From the NCBI RefSeq assembly GCF_036634195.1, contig NZ_JAZIFY010000002.1, positions 62,001 through 126,000 of the forward strand: a stretch of DNA of 64,000 nucleotides, in the 5' to 3' direction. The notes beneath the pieces are model-generated. The model had not been told where the DNA came from, ran no database searches, and saw only the letters and a program-made list of their open reading frames with translations. Numbering within the stretch: the first letter of the stretch is position 1; each line of letters begins with the position of its first letter. Source of the stretch: Streptomyces sp. P9-A4. GTDB lineage: Bacteria > Actinomycetota > Actinomycetes > Streptomycetales > Streptomycetaceae. A program made the position numbers and the translations under genes. Shown piece after piece: positions 18,883 to 27,595 of the stretch.

Positions 18883-21195
18883 GTGTGGACACGCGCCGAA
18901 GGCTTCGACGACGGGCCCGGCAGCCCGTCGGGCCTGGAGGCGGGCGGCCTGCTGGGCCGCTCCGGGGAACTCGCGGAACTGCGTGCCGCCCTGGCCGGAC
19001 ACCGGCAGGTGACCGTGACGGGGGCGGCCGGGGTCGGCAAGAGCCGACTCGCCGTGGCCGTCGCGGCACCCTTCGCCGACGGTCCCTGGCAGGACATGGT
19101 CCGGGTGCGGTGGCACGACGGCGTGCCCGTCGGACCGGGCGCCCTGGCCGCGCGGGTGGCCCGGGCGCTCACCGCCGCCGCGGGAGCGCCGCCGGGCACG
19201 AAGCCCGGGCACGTCACCGCCGCCGCGTACGCCGCGGCCTCGCACGGACTCCTGCTGGTCCTGGACGATGTCGACCCCGTGCACGCCGAGTGCGCGGGCC
19301 TGGTGCAGCGCCTGCTCATGGCCGCGCCCACGCTGCGAGTCCTCGTGACCGCGCGCCGCGCGCTCGGACTCGGCGACGAACGGGTGGTGCGGGTGGCGCC
19401 GTTGGCCGTCAATGCGCCTTCGGGTTCGCCGGATCACGCACCCGCCGTCGAGCTCTTCCTCGCCCGCGCGCACGGCTGCCCGCCGGTGGCGGAGGGAGAC
19501 ATGCCGGACGTGCGGCGGGTGTGCAGACTCCTGGAAGGGGTTCCGCTGGCGATCGAGCTGGCGGCCGGCCGGCTGGGCGACCGTACGGTACGACAACTCG
19601 CCGACCGCCTGGAGACGGACCAGTGCTGGCTGGCCGGTCCGGGTCCGGCCCTCCGGCGCCACCGGTCCCTGCGGGCCTCCATCGGCGCGGTGCACGCGCT
19701 GTGCGATCCGGCGGTACGCAAGGTCTGGCACCGCGCGAGTGTCTTCGCCGGGTCGTTCACCGAGGAGGCGGCGGTTCGTCTGTGCGCGGGCGGCGAAGTC
19801 GAGCCGCAGCACGTGCCGTCCTGCCTGGCGCTGCTCAGCGCGACGGGGGTGCTCCAGGTGATCGGCGAGCCGGGTGCGGTACGCCGTCCGCGCTATCGCA
19901 TGGCGCGTGCGGCGCGCGACTTCGGGGCCGAACGGCTTCGCGGGGCAGGGGAGTCGCAGCATGCGCTCGCCCGGCACGCGATCCACTTCCGGGGGGTCGC
20001 GGCGGTCGCCGAGACACTGTGGCACATGGGGCTCCAGCGCCAGGCGGTGCGGATCGTCCTCGACGAGCACGACGAGCTGATGGCCTTGGCCGAGGGGGCG
20101 CTCGCGGGCGCCGCCCACGCGCACGACATGCCTCGCGCCGAACACGCGGCCGGTGCCGGGCACTCCGACGGCGCCGGGGGCGCGGCCACCGCCGTAGACA
20201 CGGCGGATGCGGACGCCGCGCACCCAGCCGATGCCGGGCACACGACCGCCCCCGACACGACGGCCGATCCCGAGAACACGACCGACCCCGCCCCGACGGC
20301 CGATCCCGAGAACACGACCGGCTCCGCCCCGACGGGCGATGTCGAGCACGCAGCGGGCTTCGACCGTTCAACCGGTTTCGAGCACACGGCCGATGCCGAT
20401 CGCACGGTCGAGGCCTGCCACGCCGCCTGCGCCGAGCGTGTCGAGGCGGCGGTGGAAGCCGTCCTGCACCTGTGGTTCTGGTGGGCGGTGCACGATCGCG
20501 GCTCGGAGGGTGGCCGTCTCCTGCTCGGTCTGCTCCCCCACCTCCCCGCCGGCAGTCCTCTGACGGCGCGTGGGCGATGGCTGGCGGCCTGGCTGGTCGC
20601 GGCGCAGGACCCCCGGACGGCACATCGGCTGCTTGACCTCGCATGGCCGGCCGCCGTCATGGCCGGGGACGACGCCCTCGTGGGCCGTATCGCCCACGTC
20701 CACGGAGCGCTCGCCTGGCAGCGGCGCGACCGGGAGGCGGCCTCCCGCTCCTACCGCCTGGCCGCCGACACCACTCCGGAAGGGGCTTACGGCGGCCCGT
20801 CGCCCGCCGTCAGCCTGGCGGCCCTGTCAGTCGTACAGGCAGATCATGATCCCGAGGCCGCCGCGCGCACGGCGGACCTCGCGCTGGCCCGGCCGAGCGG
20901 CGCCGACGACCTGTGGGCCGCCGCCCTCGCCCAGTACGCCCGCGCCTTCGCCGACCACCGCGCGGGCCGCACGGGCCGCGCGTGGCACCGCATCCGGCGG
21001 ACGCTGGCGCGCCTGGCCGACGAACCCGGTGCCGCGCCACAGGCCGTCACGGCGCTCCGTCAGTTGCTCGACCACATCGAAAGCGCCCGGGACGGCTCCC
21101 ACAACCCGTCGGATCGGCACCGGCCGTTCGTCCCGACCCCACGCACCGGGGCATGGCCGGCACACACCGCCGAGGACGGCGCCGGCCGCCTTTGA
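18883..21195 (+). CDS. AfsR/LuxR-type NTPase regulator-like protein lacking a visible DNA-binding domain
   Basis: About 770 residues. An NB-ARC/STAND-like ATPase occupies the N-terminal half: Walker A GAAGVGKS near residue 47, Walker B LLLVLDDVD near 127, the LVTARR motif and LEGVPLAIELAAGRL. The C-terminal part has TPR-like helical repeats. Unlike AfsR or large LuxR proteins, neither a winged-helix nor a LuxR helix-turn-helix is seen at either end. An insert of about 95 residues rich in Ala, Thr, Asp and Pro (TADPENTT twice) interrupts it and is encoded by 36-bp tandem DNA repeats. The start is uncertain: GTG 18883 has GTGAGG 9 bp upstream, and GTG 18868 is also possible. The gene ends before a hairpin at 21252-21282. 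Confidence 0.75.
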   Translation: MWTRAEGFDDGPGSPSGLEAGGLLGRSGELAELRAALAGHRQVTVTGAAGVGKSRLAVAVAAPFADGPWQDMVRVRWHDGVPVGPGALAARVARALTAAAGAPPGTKPGHVTAAAYAAASHGLLLVLDDVDPVHAECAGLVQRLLMAAPTLRVLVTARRALGLGDERVVRVAPLAVNAPSGSPDHAPAVELFLARAHGCPPVAEGDMPDVRRVCRLLEGVPLAIELAAGRLGDRTVRQLADRLETDQCWLAGPGPALRRHRSLRASIGAVHALCDPAVRKVWHRASVFAGSFTEEAAVRLCAGGEVEPQHVPSCLALLSATGVLQVIGEPGAVRRPRYRMARAARDFGAERLRGAGESQHALARHAIHFRGVAAVAETLWHMGLQRQAVRIVLDEHDELMALAEGALAGAAHAHDMPRAEHAAGAGHSDGAGGAATAVDTADADAAHPADAGHTTAPDTTADPENTTDPAPTADPENTTGSAPTGDVEHAAGFDRSTGFEHTADADRTVEACHAACAERVEAAVEAVLHLWFWWAVHDRGSEGGRLLLGLLPHLPAGSPLTARGRWLAAWLVAAQDPRTAHRLLDLAWPAAVMAGDDALVGRIAHVHGALAWQRRDREAASRSYRLAADTTPEGAYGGPSPAVSLAALSVVQADHDPEAAARTADLALARPSGADDLWAAALAQYARAFADHRAGRTGRAWHRIRRTLARLADEPGAAPQAVTALRQLLDHIESARDGSHNPSDRHRPFVPTPRTGAWPAHTAEDGAGRL
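20258..20320 (+). repeat. 36-bp tandem repeat within the ATPase gene
   Basis: An identical 27-base block occurs at 20258-20284 and 20294-20320, a 36-base period that preserves the frame and duplicates the peptide TADPENTT. The flanks continue as degenerate Asp/Thr/Ala repeats. Confidence 0.7.
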
Positions 21196-21251
21196 CCCGC
21201 CGCTCGCAAGCCCGCCTGAACGGACGGCAGGACGGCGAGGTGGCACGGCGA

Positions 21252-21282
21252 CGCCCCGCCCGGGTTCCACGCCGGCGGGGCG
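21252..21282 (+). terminator. Inverted repeat after the ATPase gene
   Basis: CGCCCCGCC and GGCGGGGCG, 9 bp perfect, 13-base loop, 57 bp after the stop codon. Likely terminator that isolates the ectoine promoter region. Confidence 0.5.
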
Positions 21283-21486
21283 CCGGTCCCGAGCAGCAAC
21301 GAGCAGCCAGCACGCGTGACTAAGGACCCCTCCACGGTAGGTCCAGGGTCTGACAATCCCGCTCCCCCGACCGGTGTCCGCGTGGTCGGAGCAGCCGCCC
21401 CCGAACCCGTACACCTGACCCCGTACGGGCGTCCCAAACCCGAAATGCGGGACTGTCTCACATCAGATGGGGAGGCGAGCAGTCCA

Positions 21487-21515
21487 TCGACAATGCGTTA
21501 TCCAGCCGTTATAAA
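21487..21515 (+). promoter_or_regulatory. Probable sigma-70-type promoter of the ectoine operon
   Basis: TCGACA (21487-21492) and TATAAA (21510-21515) are separated by exactly 17 bases; each box matches the HrdB/sigma-70 consensus at five of six positions. Transcription would start near 21522, giving a leader of about 147 nt before ectA. The surrounding 21480-21540 is markedly A+T-richer than the rest of the window. Confidence 0.6.
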
Positions 21516-21668
21516 CACAAGATATTCGCTGGTTTGGGGTGGTTTTCCTTGCCTTCGGGGGTGCATTGGCGCCGGTGAGCGTCGTCGTGCATCTATCACG
21601 CGCGCTCTTGGGCACACAACCCCTCCGCCCCAGGAAGTTCCCCTCTTCGCTCGGTAGCTTCGGCGCAC

Positions 21669-22277
21669 ATGACCACCGCCCATGTGACCTCCCCGATCAC
21701 CGGCCCCGGCCACTCCGCCGGATCCGAACGCGACCCCCGACGCGACCCCCGACGCGGCCCCGAGGCCAGGCCCGATCTCGGCGTCGGCCTCGGACGGGCC
21801 CGTGTGAGCGACGGTTCCGGGCTGTGGCGGATCGCCCGTGACTCGGGGGAACTGGACGTCAACTCGCCCTACAGCTACCTGCTGTGGTGCCGGGACTTCG
21901 CCGACACGACCGCCGTCGCCCGCGACGCCGAGGGGCGGCCGGTCGGCTTCGTCACCGGGTATCTGCGCCCCGACGCCCCCCGCACGCTCTTCGTGTGGCA
22001 GGTCGCCGTCGATGGTTCGCACCGCGGAACCGGGGTAGCCGGAGCACTGCTCGACTCCCTGGCCGCCCGCGTCGCGGCCGAGCACGGGCTCGACCGGATG
22101 GAGGCGACCGTCACCCCGGGCAACGCGCCCTCCGACCGGATGTTCCGCTCGTACGCGCGCCGCCACGGCGCGACCGTGACCCAGGAGGTCCTGTTCCCGT
22201 CCACGGCCTTCCCCGGCCCCGACGGCACCGGACACGAGCCCGAAGTCCTCTACCGCATCGGGCCCCTGACGTACTGA
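21669..22277 (+). CDS. ectA: L-2,4-diaminobutyrate acetyltransferase
   Basis: A 202-residue GNAT acetyltransferase. EctA acetylates the gamma-amino group of L-2,4-diaminobutyrate with acetyl-CoA, the second step of ectoine synthesis. Seen here are the EctA segment NSPYSYLLWCRDF near residue 60, FVWQVAV, and the acetyl-CoA-binding loop HRGTGVAGAL. The N-terminal 30 residues are Pro/Arg/Asp-rich and poorly conserved, so the true start may be downstream; the ATG at 21669 has only a weak binding site. It is the first gene of ectABCD, 58 bp before ectB. Confidence 0.95.
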   Translation: MTTAHVTSPITGPGHSAGSERDPRRDPRRGPEARPDLGVGLGRARVSDGSGLWRIARDSGELDVNSPYSYLLWCRDFADTTAVARDAEGRPVGFVTGYLRPDAPRTLFVWQVAVDGSHRGTGVAGALLDSLAARVAAEHGLDRMEATVTPGNAPSDRMFRSYARRHGATVTQEVLFPSTAFPGPDGTGHEPEVLYRIGPLTY

Positions 22278-22335
22278 CCCCCGGCACGGCCCCCCGACCA
22301 GCATTCACCCGCACCCGCACCGATCCTGGAGAGAC

Positions 22336-23643
22336 GTGACCGCCCTCACCGACATCATCGCCGCCCCTTCCGTCTTCGAGACCGTCGAATCCGAGGTCCG
22401 CAGCTACTGCCGCGCCTGGCCCGTCGTCTTCGAGCGCGCGAGCGGGAGCCGGCTCTACGACGAGGACGGGCGTCCCTTCCTCGACTTCTTCGCCGGCGCG
22501 GGCTCCCTCAACTACGGCCACAACAACCCCGTCCTGAAGCGCGCGCTCCTCGACTACCTCGCGCGTGACGGCGTCACCCACGGCCTGGACATGTCGACGA
22601 CCGCCAAACGGGACTTCCTCGAAGCGTTCCGTACGACGGTCCTGGAGCCGCGCTCCCTGCCCTACAAGGTCATGTTCCCCGGCCCCACCGGCACCAACGC
22701 CGTCGAGGCCGCCCTCAAACTCGCCCGCAAGGTCACCGGGCGCGAGACCGTCGTCTCGTTCACCAACGCCTTCCACGGCATGTCCCTCGGCTCACTCGCC
22801 GTCACCGGCAACGCCGCCAAGCGCGCCGGCGCGGGCGTCCCGCTCAACCACGCCACCCAGATGCCGTTCGACCACTACCTCGGTGGGCGGATGCCGGACT
22901 TCCTCTGGTTCGAGCGGCTCCTCGGCGACCCCGGCTCCGGTCTCGACCACCCCGCCGCCGTCATCGTCGAGACCGTCCAGGGAGAGGGCGGCGTCAACGT
23001 CGCCCGCGTGGAGTGGCTGCGGCAGCTCGCCGACCTGTGCCGCCGTTGGGACATGCTCCTCATCGTGGACGACGTCCAGATGGGCTGCGGCCGCACGGGC
23101 GACTTCTTCTCCTTCGAGGAGGCGGGCATCGTGCCCGACATCGTCACCCTGTCGAAGTCCATCAGCGGCTACGGGCTCCCCATGGCCCTGTGCCTGTTCC
23201 GCCCCGAGCTGGACGTCTGGCAGCCGGGCGAGCACAACGGCACGTTCCGCGGCAACAACCCCGCCTTCGTGACCGCGACCAAGGCCCTGGAGACGTTCTG
23301 GGCCGACGGCACCCTGCGCGAGCGCACCCTGACCCGCGCCGGACGCGTCGAGCACGCGCTCCTCGACCTGTGCGGCGAGGACGGCCGCACGGCGCTCCGG
23401 ACCCGGGGCCGCGGTCTGGTCTGGGGCCTGGAGTTCGGCGACGGCGAGCGGGCCGAGGCCGTGTGCCGGCGCGCCTTCGAGCTGGGTCTGCTCCTGGAGA
23501 CGTCCGGGCCGCACGGCGAGGTGGTCAAGCTGCTGCCGCCGCTGACGGTGACGGACGACGAACTCGACGAGGGCCTCGGCATCCTGGCCCGCTCCGTCCG
23601 GCACACGGCCGACCTCCGCACGTCAGACCGCCGCGCCGCCTGA
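22336..23643 (+). CDS. ectB: Diaminobutyrate--2-oxoglutarate transaminase
   Basis: A 435-residue class-III PLP aminotransferase. EctB makes L-2,4-diaminobutyrate from aspartate semialdehyde and glutamate, the first committed step to ectoine. The PLP-phosphate region ([16 protein letters not shown]), the aspartate loop ([15 protein letters not shown]) and the Schiff-base lysine ([12 protein letters not shown]) are all present, and the length is normal. GTG start with GGAGAG 4-5 bp upstream. Between ectA and ectC in the usual order. Confidence 0.97.
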   Translation: MTALTDIIAAPSVFETVESEVRSYCRAWPVVFERASGSRLYDEDGRPFLDFFAGAGSLNYGHNNPVLKRALLDYLARDGVTHGLDMSTTAKRDFLEAFRTTVLEPRSLPYKVMFPGPTGTNAVEAALKLARKVTGRETVVSFTNAFHGMSLGSLAVTGNAAKRAGAGVPLNHATQMPFDHYLGGRMPDFLWFERLLGDPGSGLDHPAAVIVETVQGEGGVNVARVEWLRQLADLCRRWDMLLIVDDVQMGCGRTGDFFSFEEAGIVPDIVTLSKSISGYGLPMALCLFRPELDVWQPGEHNGTFRGNNPAFVTATKALETFWADGTLRERTLTRAGRVEHALLDLCGEDGRTALRTRGRGLVWGLEFGDGERAEAVCRRAFELGLLLETSGPHGEVVKLLPPLTVTDDELDEGLGILARSVRHTADLRTSDRRAA

Positions 23644-23765
23644 CCCCGGCACCCGACACCCCACGTCGCGCCCGGCTCCACATCGCCGACCCCGAGCGCG
23701 CCGCAACGCGTCAGGCCCCGGCGTCCGTTCCCCCCACCCCACCCCCGACAGAAAGGCGATCCCTC

Positions 23766-24173
23766 GTGATCGTGCGTTCCTTCGACGAACTCGACGGCAC
23801 TGAAAGGCATGTGAAGGCCGCCTCCGGCACCTGGGAGAGCAAGCGCATCGTCCTGGCCCGTGAACGGGTCGGGTTCTCCCTGCACGAGACCGTGCTGTAC
23901 GCGGGCACCCGTACCTCCATGTGGTACGCGAACCACGTCGAGGCCGTCGTCTGCACCGCCGGTGAGGCCGAGCTCACGGACCTCGAGACGGGCCGTACGT
24001 ACACGATCGTGCCCGGAACGATGTACCTGCTCGACGGGCACGAGCGGCACACCCTCGACGTCAAGCGGGACTTCCGCTGCCTCTGCGTCTTCAACCCGCC
24101 GGTCACCGGCCGTGAGGACCACGACGAGAACGGCGTCTACCCGCTGCTCACCGAGCCCGAGCCCACTGCCTGA
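23766..24173 (+). CDS. ectC: Ectoine synthase
   Basis: A 135-residue cupin enzyme that cyclises N-gamma-acetyl-diaminobutyrate to ectoine. The N-terminus [16 protein letters not shown], the central [17 protein letters not shown] segment ([13 protein letters not shown]) and the C-terminal GMYL-type cupin strand ([13 protein letters not shown]) are characteristic. The GTG at 23766 follows GAAAGGCG and gives the usual EctC length; there is a 122-bp gap from ectB. Identity is clear. Confidence 0.97.
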   Translation: MIVRSFDELDGTERHVKAASGTWESKRIVLARERVGFSLHETVLYAGTRTSMWYANHVEAVVCTAGEAELTDLETGRTYTIVPGTMYLLDGHERHTLDVKRDFRCLCVFNPPVTGREDHDENGVYPLLTEPEPTA

Positions 24174-24262
24174 GCCCACCCGCCCGAACCCCGGCACCCC
24201 CGCACCCTCGCACCCTCGCACCCGACGACCCCCCGCACGAGACAAGGAAGGCACCGCCTCTC

Positions 24263-25162
24263 ATGACCTCCGCCCCCGCCCGTCCCGTCGACCTCTACCC
24301 GACCCGTGGCACCGAGGAGCAGCTGATCGGCCGCAAGGACCCCGTCGTGTGGTCCGCGCCCGGCACCGCCGGGCCCTTCTGGGCGCGGGAGCTCGAGGAG
24401 TACGAGCGCGACGGGTTCGTCACCGTCGACGAGCTCGTCACCCCGGAGGAGGTGGAGGTGCTCCGTGACGAGCTCGACCGGCTCGTCACGGACCCGGCGG
24501 TCCGGCAGGACGAGCGCGCCGTCGTCGAGCCCGACTCGCGGGAGATCCGGTCCGTGTTCGAGGTGCACCGGATCAGCGAGGTGTTCGCCCGGCTCGCGGC
24601 CGACCCGCGCGTCGTCGGGCGCGCCCGTCAGATCCTCGGTTCCGATGTGTACGTCCACCAGTCGCGGGTCAACGTCAAGCCGGGCTTCGGCGCCAGCGGC
24701 TTCTACTGGCACTCCGACTTCGAGACCTGGCACGCGGAGGACGGTCTGCCGCGGATGCGGACGGTCTCCGTGTCGATCGCCCTCACCCCGAACCACAGCA
24801 CCAACGGCAGCCTGATGATCATGCCGGGTTCGCACCGGACGTTCCTGGGCTGCGCCGGCGAGACGCCGCGCGACAACTACAAGAAGTCGCTCCGTATGCA
24901 GGACGCGGGGACGCCGTCCCACGAGGCCCTCACCACGTTCGCCGACGCCTGCGGCATCCGCCAGTTCACCGGCCCCGCGGGCTCGGCGACCTGGTTCGAC
25001 TGCAACGCCCTGCACGGTTCGGGCGACAACATCACCCCGTACCCGCGCAGCAACGTGTTCCTCGTGTTCAACAGCGTCGAGAACCAGCCGGAACTGCCCT
25101 TCGCGGCGCCGGTGCGGCGGCCGTCGTTCATCGCCGCGCGGGACATCGCTCCCGTCGGATGA
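24263..25162 (+). CDS. ectD: Ectoine hydroxylase
   Basis: A 299-residue Fe(II)/2-oxoglutarate dioxygenase of the phytanoyl-CoA dioxygenase family. EctD converts ectoine to 5-hydroxyectoine. The metal-binding HxD is in YWHSDFETWH near residue 150, and the distal His is in ALHGSGDN near 252. ATG with AAGGAAGG upstream. Its presence means the strain should make hydroxyectoine as well as ectoine. It is followed after 42 bp by an Ehu-type transporter. Confidence 0.96.
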   Translation: MTSAPARPVDLYPTRGTEEQLIGRKDPVVWSAPGTAGPFWARELEEYERDGFVTVDELVTPEEVEVLRDELDRLVTDPAVRQDERAVVEPDSREIRSVFEVHRISEVFARLAADPRVVGRARQILGSDVYVHQSRVNVKPGFGASGFYWHSDFETWHAEDGLPRMRTVSVSIALTPNHSTNGSLMIMPGSHRTFLGCAGETPRDNYKKSLRMQDAGTPSHEALTTFADACGIRQFTGPAGSATWFDCNALHGSGDNITPYPRSNVFLVFNSVENQPELPFAAPVRRPSFIAARDIAPVG

Positions 25163-25204
25163 CCCTCGCCGCCCATGGTCCGCACGACAAGGAAGGGGAC
25201 GTCC

Positions 25205-26140
25205 ATGTCCCGTCAGGATGACGGCCGGGGCCGCTCGCCCCTCGACCGCCGCGGATTCCTCACCAGATCGGCGCTGCTCGGTGCTGCCGCCCTCACCCCG
25301 GCGTTCGTGACGGCCTGCAGCCGCACCGAGGCGGGCACCGGGGCACCGAAGGGCGACGCGGACCTGCTGGCGAAGCTGCGGAAGCAGGGCTTCGTGCGGG
25401 TGGGGTTCGCCGGTGAGGCGCCGTACGGGTTCCAGGACGGCGGCGAGCTCGCCGGCGAGGCCCCGACGCTCCACCGGGAGATCTTCACGGCGCTGGGCGT
25501 CCGCGAACTGCGCCCGACGCTCACCGAGTTCGGCACGCTCATCCCTGGTCTGCTGGCGGACCGGTTCGACGTCGTGAGCGCGGGCATGGCCATCACGCCC
25601 GAGAGGTGCGCGAAAGTCCTGTTCTCCGAGCCGGAGTTCATCTCGCCGACGGCGCTGATGGTCCGCGAGGGGAACCCGAAGGGGCTGAGCGACTTCGCGT
25701 CCTGTGTGGCGCGGGGCGCCACCGTGGGGGTGCTCACAGCGGCCGTGGAGGCCTCGTACGCCAAGGCGGCCGGCGTGCCGGACGGCTCGGTGAAGACGCT
25801 GGCCAAGCAGCAGGACGGTCTCGACGCGCTGCTCGCCGGCCGGATCGACGCCTTCGCGCTGACCGGCATCTCGCTGCGCTGGCTGGCCCGTACGAACCGG
25901 GGTGCGGCGGTGCAGGTGGGCGCGCCGTTCGTGCCCGTGGTGGACGGGGTCGAGCAGTTCAGCGCGGGTGGCGCGGTGTTCCGGCAGGGGGCGACCGGGC
26001 TGCGGGACGCCTTCGACCGGGAGCTGGCGAGGATAACCGGCGACCCGGCCCGGTACGTACGGCTCGTCGGCCGCTACGGGTTCACCGAGCGCGAGGTCCC
26101 GCCCCGCTCCCTGCGGACGGCCGATCTCTGTGCGGCCTGA
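25205..26140 (+). CDS. ehuB: Ectoine/hydroxyectoine ABC transporter substrate-binding lipoprotein
   Basis: A 311-residue family-3 solute-binding protein. The N-terminus has a Tat-like twin-arginine signal (DRRGFLTRS) and a lipobox-like FVTAC, so it is likely a lipoprotein. Mature domains start with VRVGFAGEAPYGF, typical of amino-acid/ectoine binders, and contain AGMAITPERC. EhuB delivers ectoines to the EhuCD permease. ATG 25205 has GGAAGGGG 8 bp upstream. The name rests on similarity plus its position directly after ectD; a polar amino acid binder is the alternative. Confidence 0.82.
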   Translation: MSRQDDGRGRSPLDRRGFLTRSALLGAAALTPAFVTACSRTEAGTGAPKGDADLLAKLRKQGFVRVGFAGEAPYGFQDGGELAGEAPTLHREIFTALGVRELRPTLTEFGTLIPGLLADRFDVVSAGMAITPERCAKVLFSEPEFISPTALMVREGNPKGLSDFASCVARGATVGVLTAAVEASYAKAAGVPDGSVKTLAKQQDGLDALLAGRIDAFALTGISLRWLARTNRGAAVQVGAPFVPVVDGVEQFSAGGAVFRQGATGLRDAFDRELARITGDPARYVRLVGRYGFTEREVPPRSLRTADLCAA

Positions 26141-26150
26141 GCAGGTGACA

Positions 26151-26210
26151 GAAACCCTCATGTCGCACGGGCAGTGGGCCGAAACCCTCGTGTCGCACGG
26201 GCCGTCGGCC
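26151..26210 (+). repeat. 30-bp imperfect tandem duplication at the ehuC start
   Basis: Two units starting GAAACCCTC, each continuing (A/G)TGTCGCACGGGC, lie side by side. Each carries an in-frame ATG or GTG, so the duplication also duplicates a possible start codon. Confidence 0.65.
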
Positions 26211-26960
26211 GGAGCCCTCTCGCTTCCCGAGCAGGTGGCCGGGACTCCTCTGCCCCCTGCGCGGGCGTCCGGCGCCACCGAGGCCGCTCCCGGGTTCCTC
26301 GCCGAGCTGGGGAGCGCCCTGCCCCGGCTCGGGGAGGGCCTGCTCGTCACGGTGGAGGCGACGGTCCTCGGGGCCGCGCTCGCCCTCGTCCTGTCCTACG
26401 CGCTGGGGCTCGCGGCCGGTTCCTCGCGCGGGCTCGTACGCGGCGGGGCGCGGGTGGTCGTCGAGTTCTTCCGGGGCACCTCGCTGTACGTGCAGCTGTT
26501 CTGGCTGTTCTTCGCGCTGCCCATGCTCGGCTTCCGGCTGGAACCGCTCGCGTGCGGTGTCCTCGCGCTCGGGCTCAACTTCGGGGCGTACGGGGCGGAG
26601 GTGGTGCGGGGCGCGGTCGCTGCGGTGCCGGCCTCGCAGAGCGAGGCGGCGGTCGCGCTCGGCATGCGGCCGGGGCTGCGGCTGAGGCGGGTGGTGCTGC
26701 CGCAGGCACAGGCGCTGATGATCGCGCCGTTCAAGAACCTGCTGGTCCAGCTGCTGAAGGCGACCCCCTTGCTGTCGCTCGTCACCGTGCCCGATCTGAC
26801 CTTCGAGATCGACCAGTTGCGGTCCGCGACCGGTGACACGGCCGCCGCCTATCTGCTGCTCCTCGCGGTCTACGGCGCCGTGGCCGCCGTACTGAGTCTG
26901 CTGATGAACGCCCTGGAGCGGTCCGCGAAGGCCCGCCTCGGGCAGGGAGGTGGTGCGTGA
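26160..26960 (+). CDS. ehuC: Ectoine/hydroxyectoine ABC transporter permease
   Basis: About 266 residues, a HisM/GlnP-type permease with five hydrophobic segments. Conserved pieces are FFRGTSLYVQLFW, and the EAA loop EAAVALGMRPGLRLRRVVLPQA. The ATG at 26160 is favoured by AGGTGA 11 bp upstream; an in-frame GTG at 26130 would overlap ehuB. The first 20 residues are encoded by an imperfect 30-bp direct repeat. Coupled to ehuD. Confidence 0.82.
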   Translation: MSHGQWAETLVSHGPSAGALSLPEQVAGTPLPPARASGATEAAPGFLAELGSALPRLGEGLLVTVEATVLGAALALVLSYALGLAAGSSRGLVRGGARVVVEFFRGTSLYVQLFWLFFALPMLGFRLEPLACGVLALGLNFGAYGAEVVRGAVAAVPASQSEAAVALGMRPGLRLRRVVLPQAQALMIAPFKNLLVQLLKATPLLSLVTVPDLTFEIDQLRSATGDTAAAYLLLLAVYGAVAAVLSLLMNALERSAKARLGQGGGA

Positions 26961-27595
26961 TGTGGGACGGTGACGCGGCCCTGACCGCGCTGCCCGTCGT
27001 GCTCAAGGGCTTCGGGGTGACCCTGGCCGCGACCGTCCTCGGTTTCGTCGTCGCGGCCGTCCTCGGCCTGGTCCTGGCCGTCGTGGGGCGTGCGGCGCCC
27101 CGGTGGGTGGCCGCGCCGGTCGGCGGTGCGGCGGCGTTCGTCCGCTCGACGCCGCTGCTCGTGCAGCTGTTCGCGGCCTGGGTGCTGATCCCCGCCCTCG
27201 ACCCGCTGGCGCTCGGCGTGCTCGTCCTGGGCGTGCACTACGCCACGTACCTCTCCGAGGTGTACCGCACGGGCATCGACGCCGTACCGAAGGGGCAGTG
27301 GGAGGCGTGCACGGCGCTCTCGCTGCCGCGTCACCGGACGTGGCGGGCGGTGGTGCTGCCGCAGGCGGTGCGGAACGTCCTGCCGCCGCTCGGGAACTAC
27401 GCCGTCTCCCTCTTCAAGGAGACGCCGCTGCTGTCGGTGATCACCGTGCACGAGATGGTCCACGAGGCGAACACCTTCGGCAGCACGCACTTCGCCTATC
27501 TGGAGAGTTTCACCCTGGCCGCCGCGGTGTTCCTGCTCGCGAGCTGGCCCACGTCCCTGCTCGTACGACGACTGGAGGCACGCCTTGCCCACTGA
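26960..27595 (+). CDS. ehuD: Ectoine/hydroxyectoine ABC transporter permease
   Basis: A 211-residue second permease subunit of the HisM/GlnP family. It has the FVRSTPLLVQLFAAW segment and an EAA loop, QWEACTALSLPRHRTWRAVVLPQA. ATG 26960 has AGGGAGG 8 bp upstream; the GTG at 26957, overlapping the ehuC stop by 4 bp, is equally possible. It overlaps ehuA by 11 bp. Confidence 0.82.
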   Translation: MWDGDAALTALPVVLKGFGVTLAATVLGFVVAAVLGLVLAVVGRAAPRWVAAPVGGAAAFVRSTPLLVQLFAAWVLIPALDPLALGVLVLGVHYATYLSEVYRTGIDAVPKGQWEACTALSLPRHRTWRAVVLPQAVRNVLPPLGNYAVSLFKETPLLSVITVHEMVHEANTFGSTHFAYLESFTLAAAVFLLASWPTSLLVRRLEARLAH

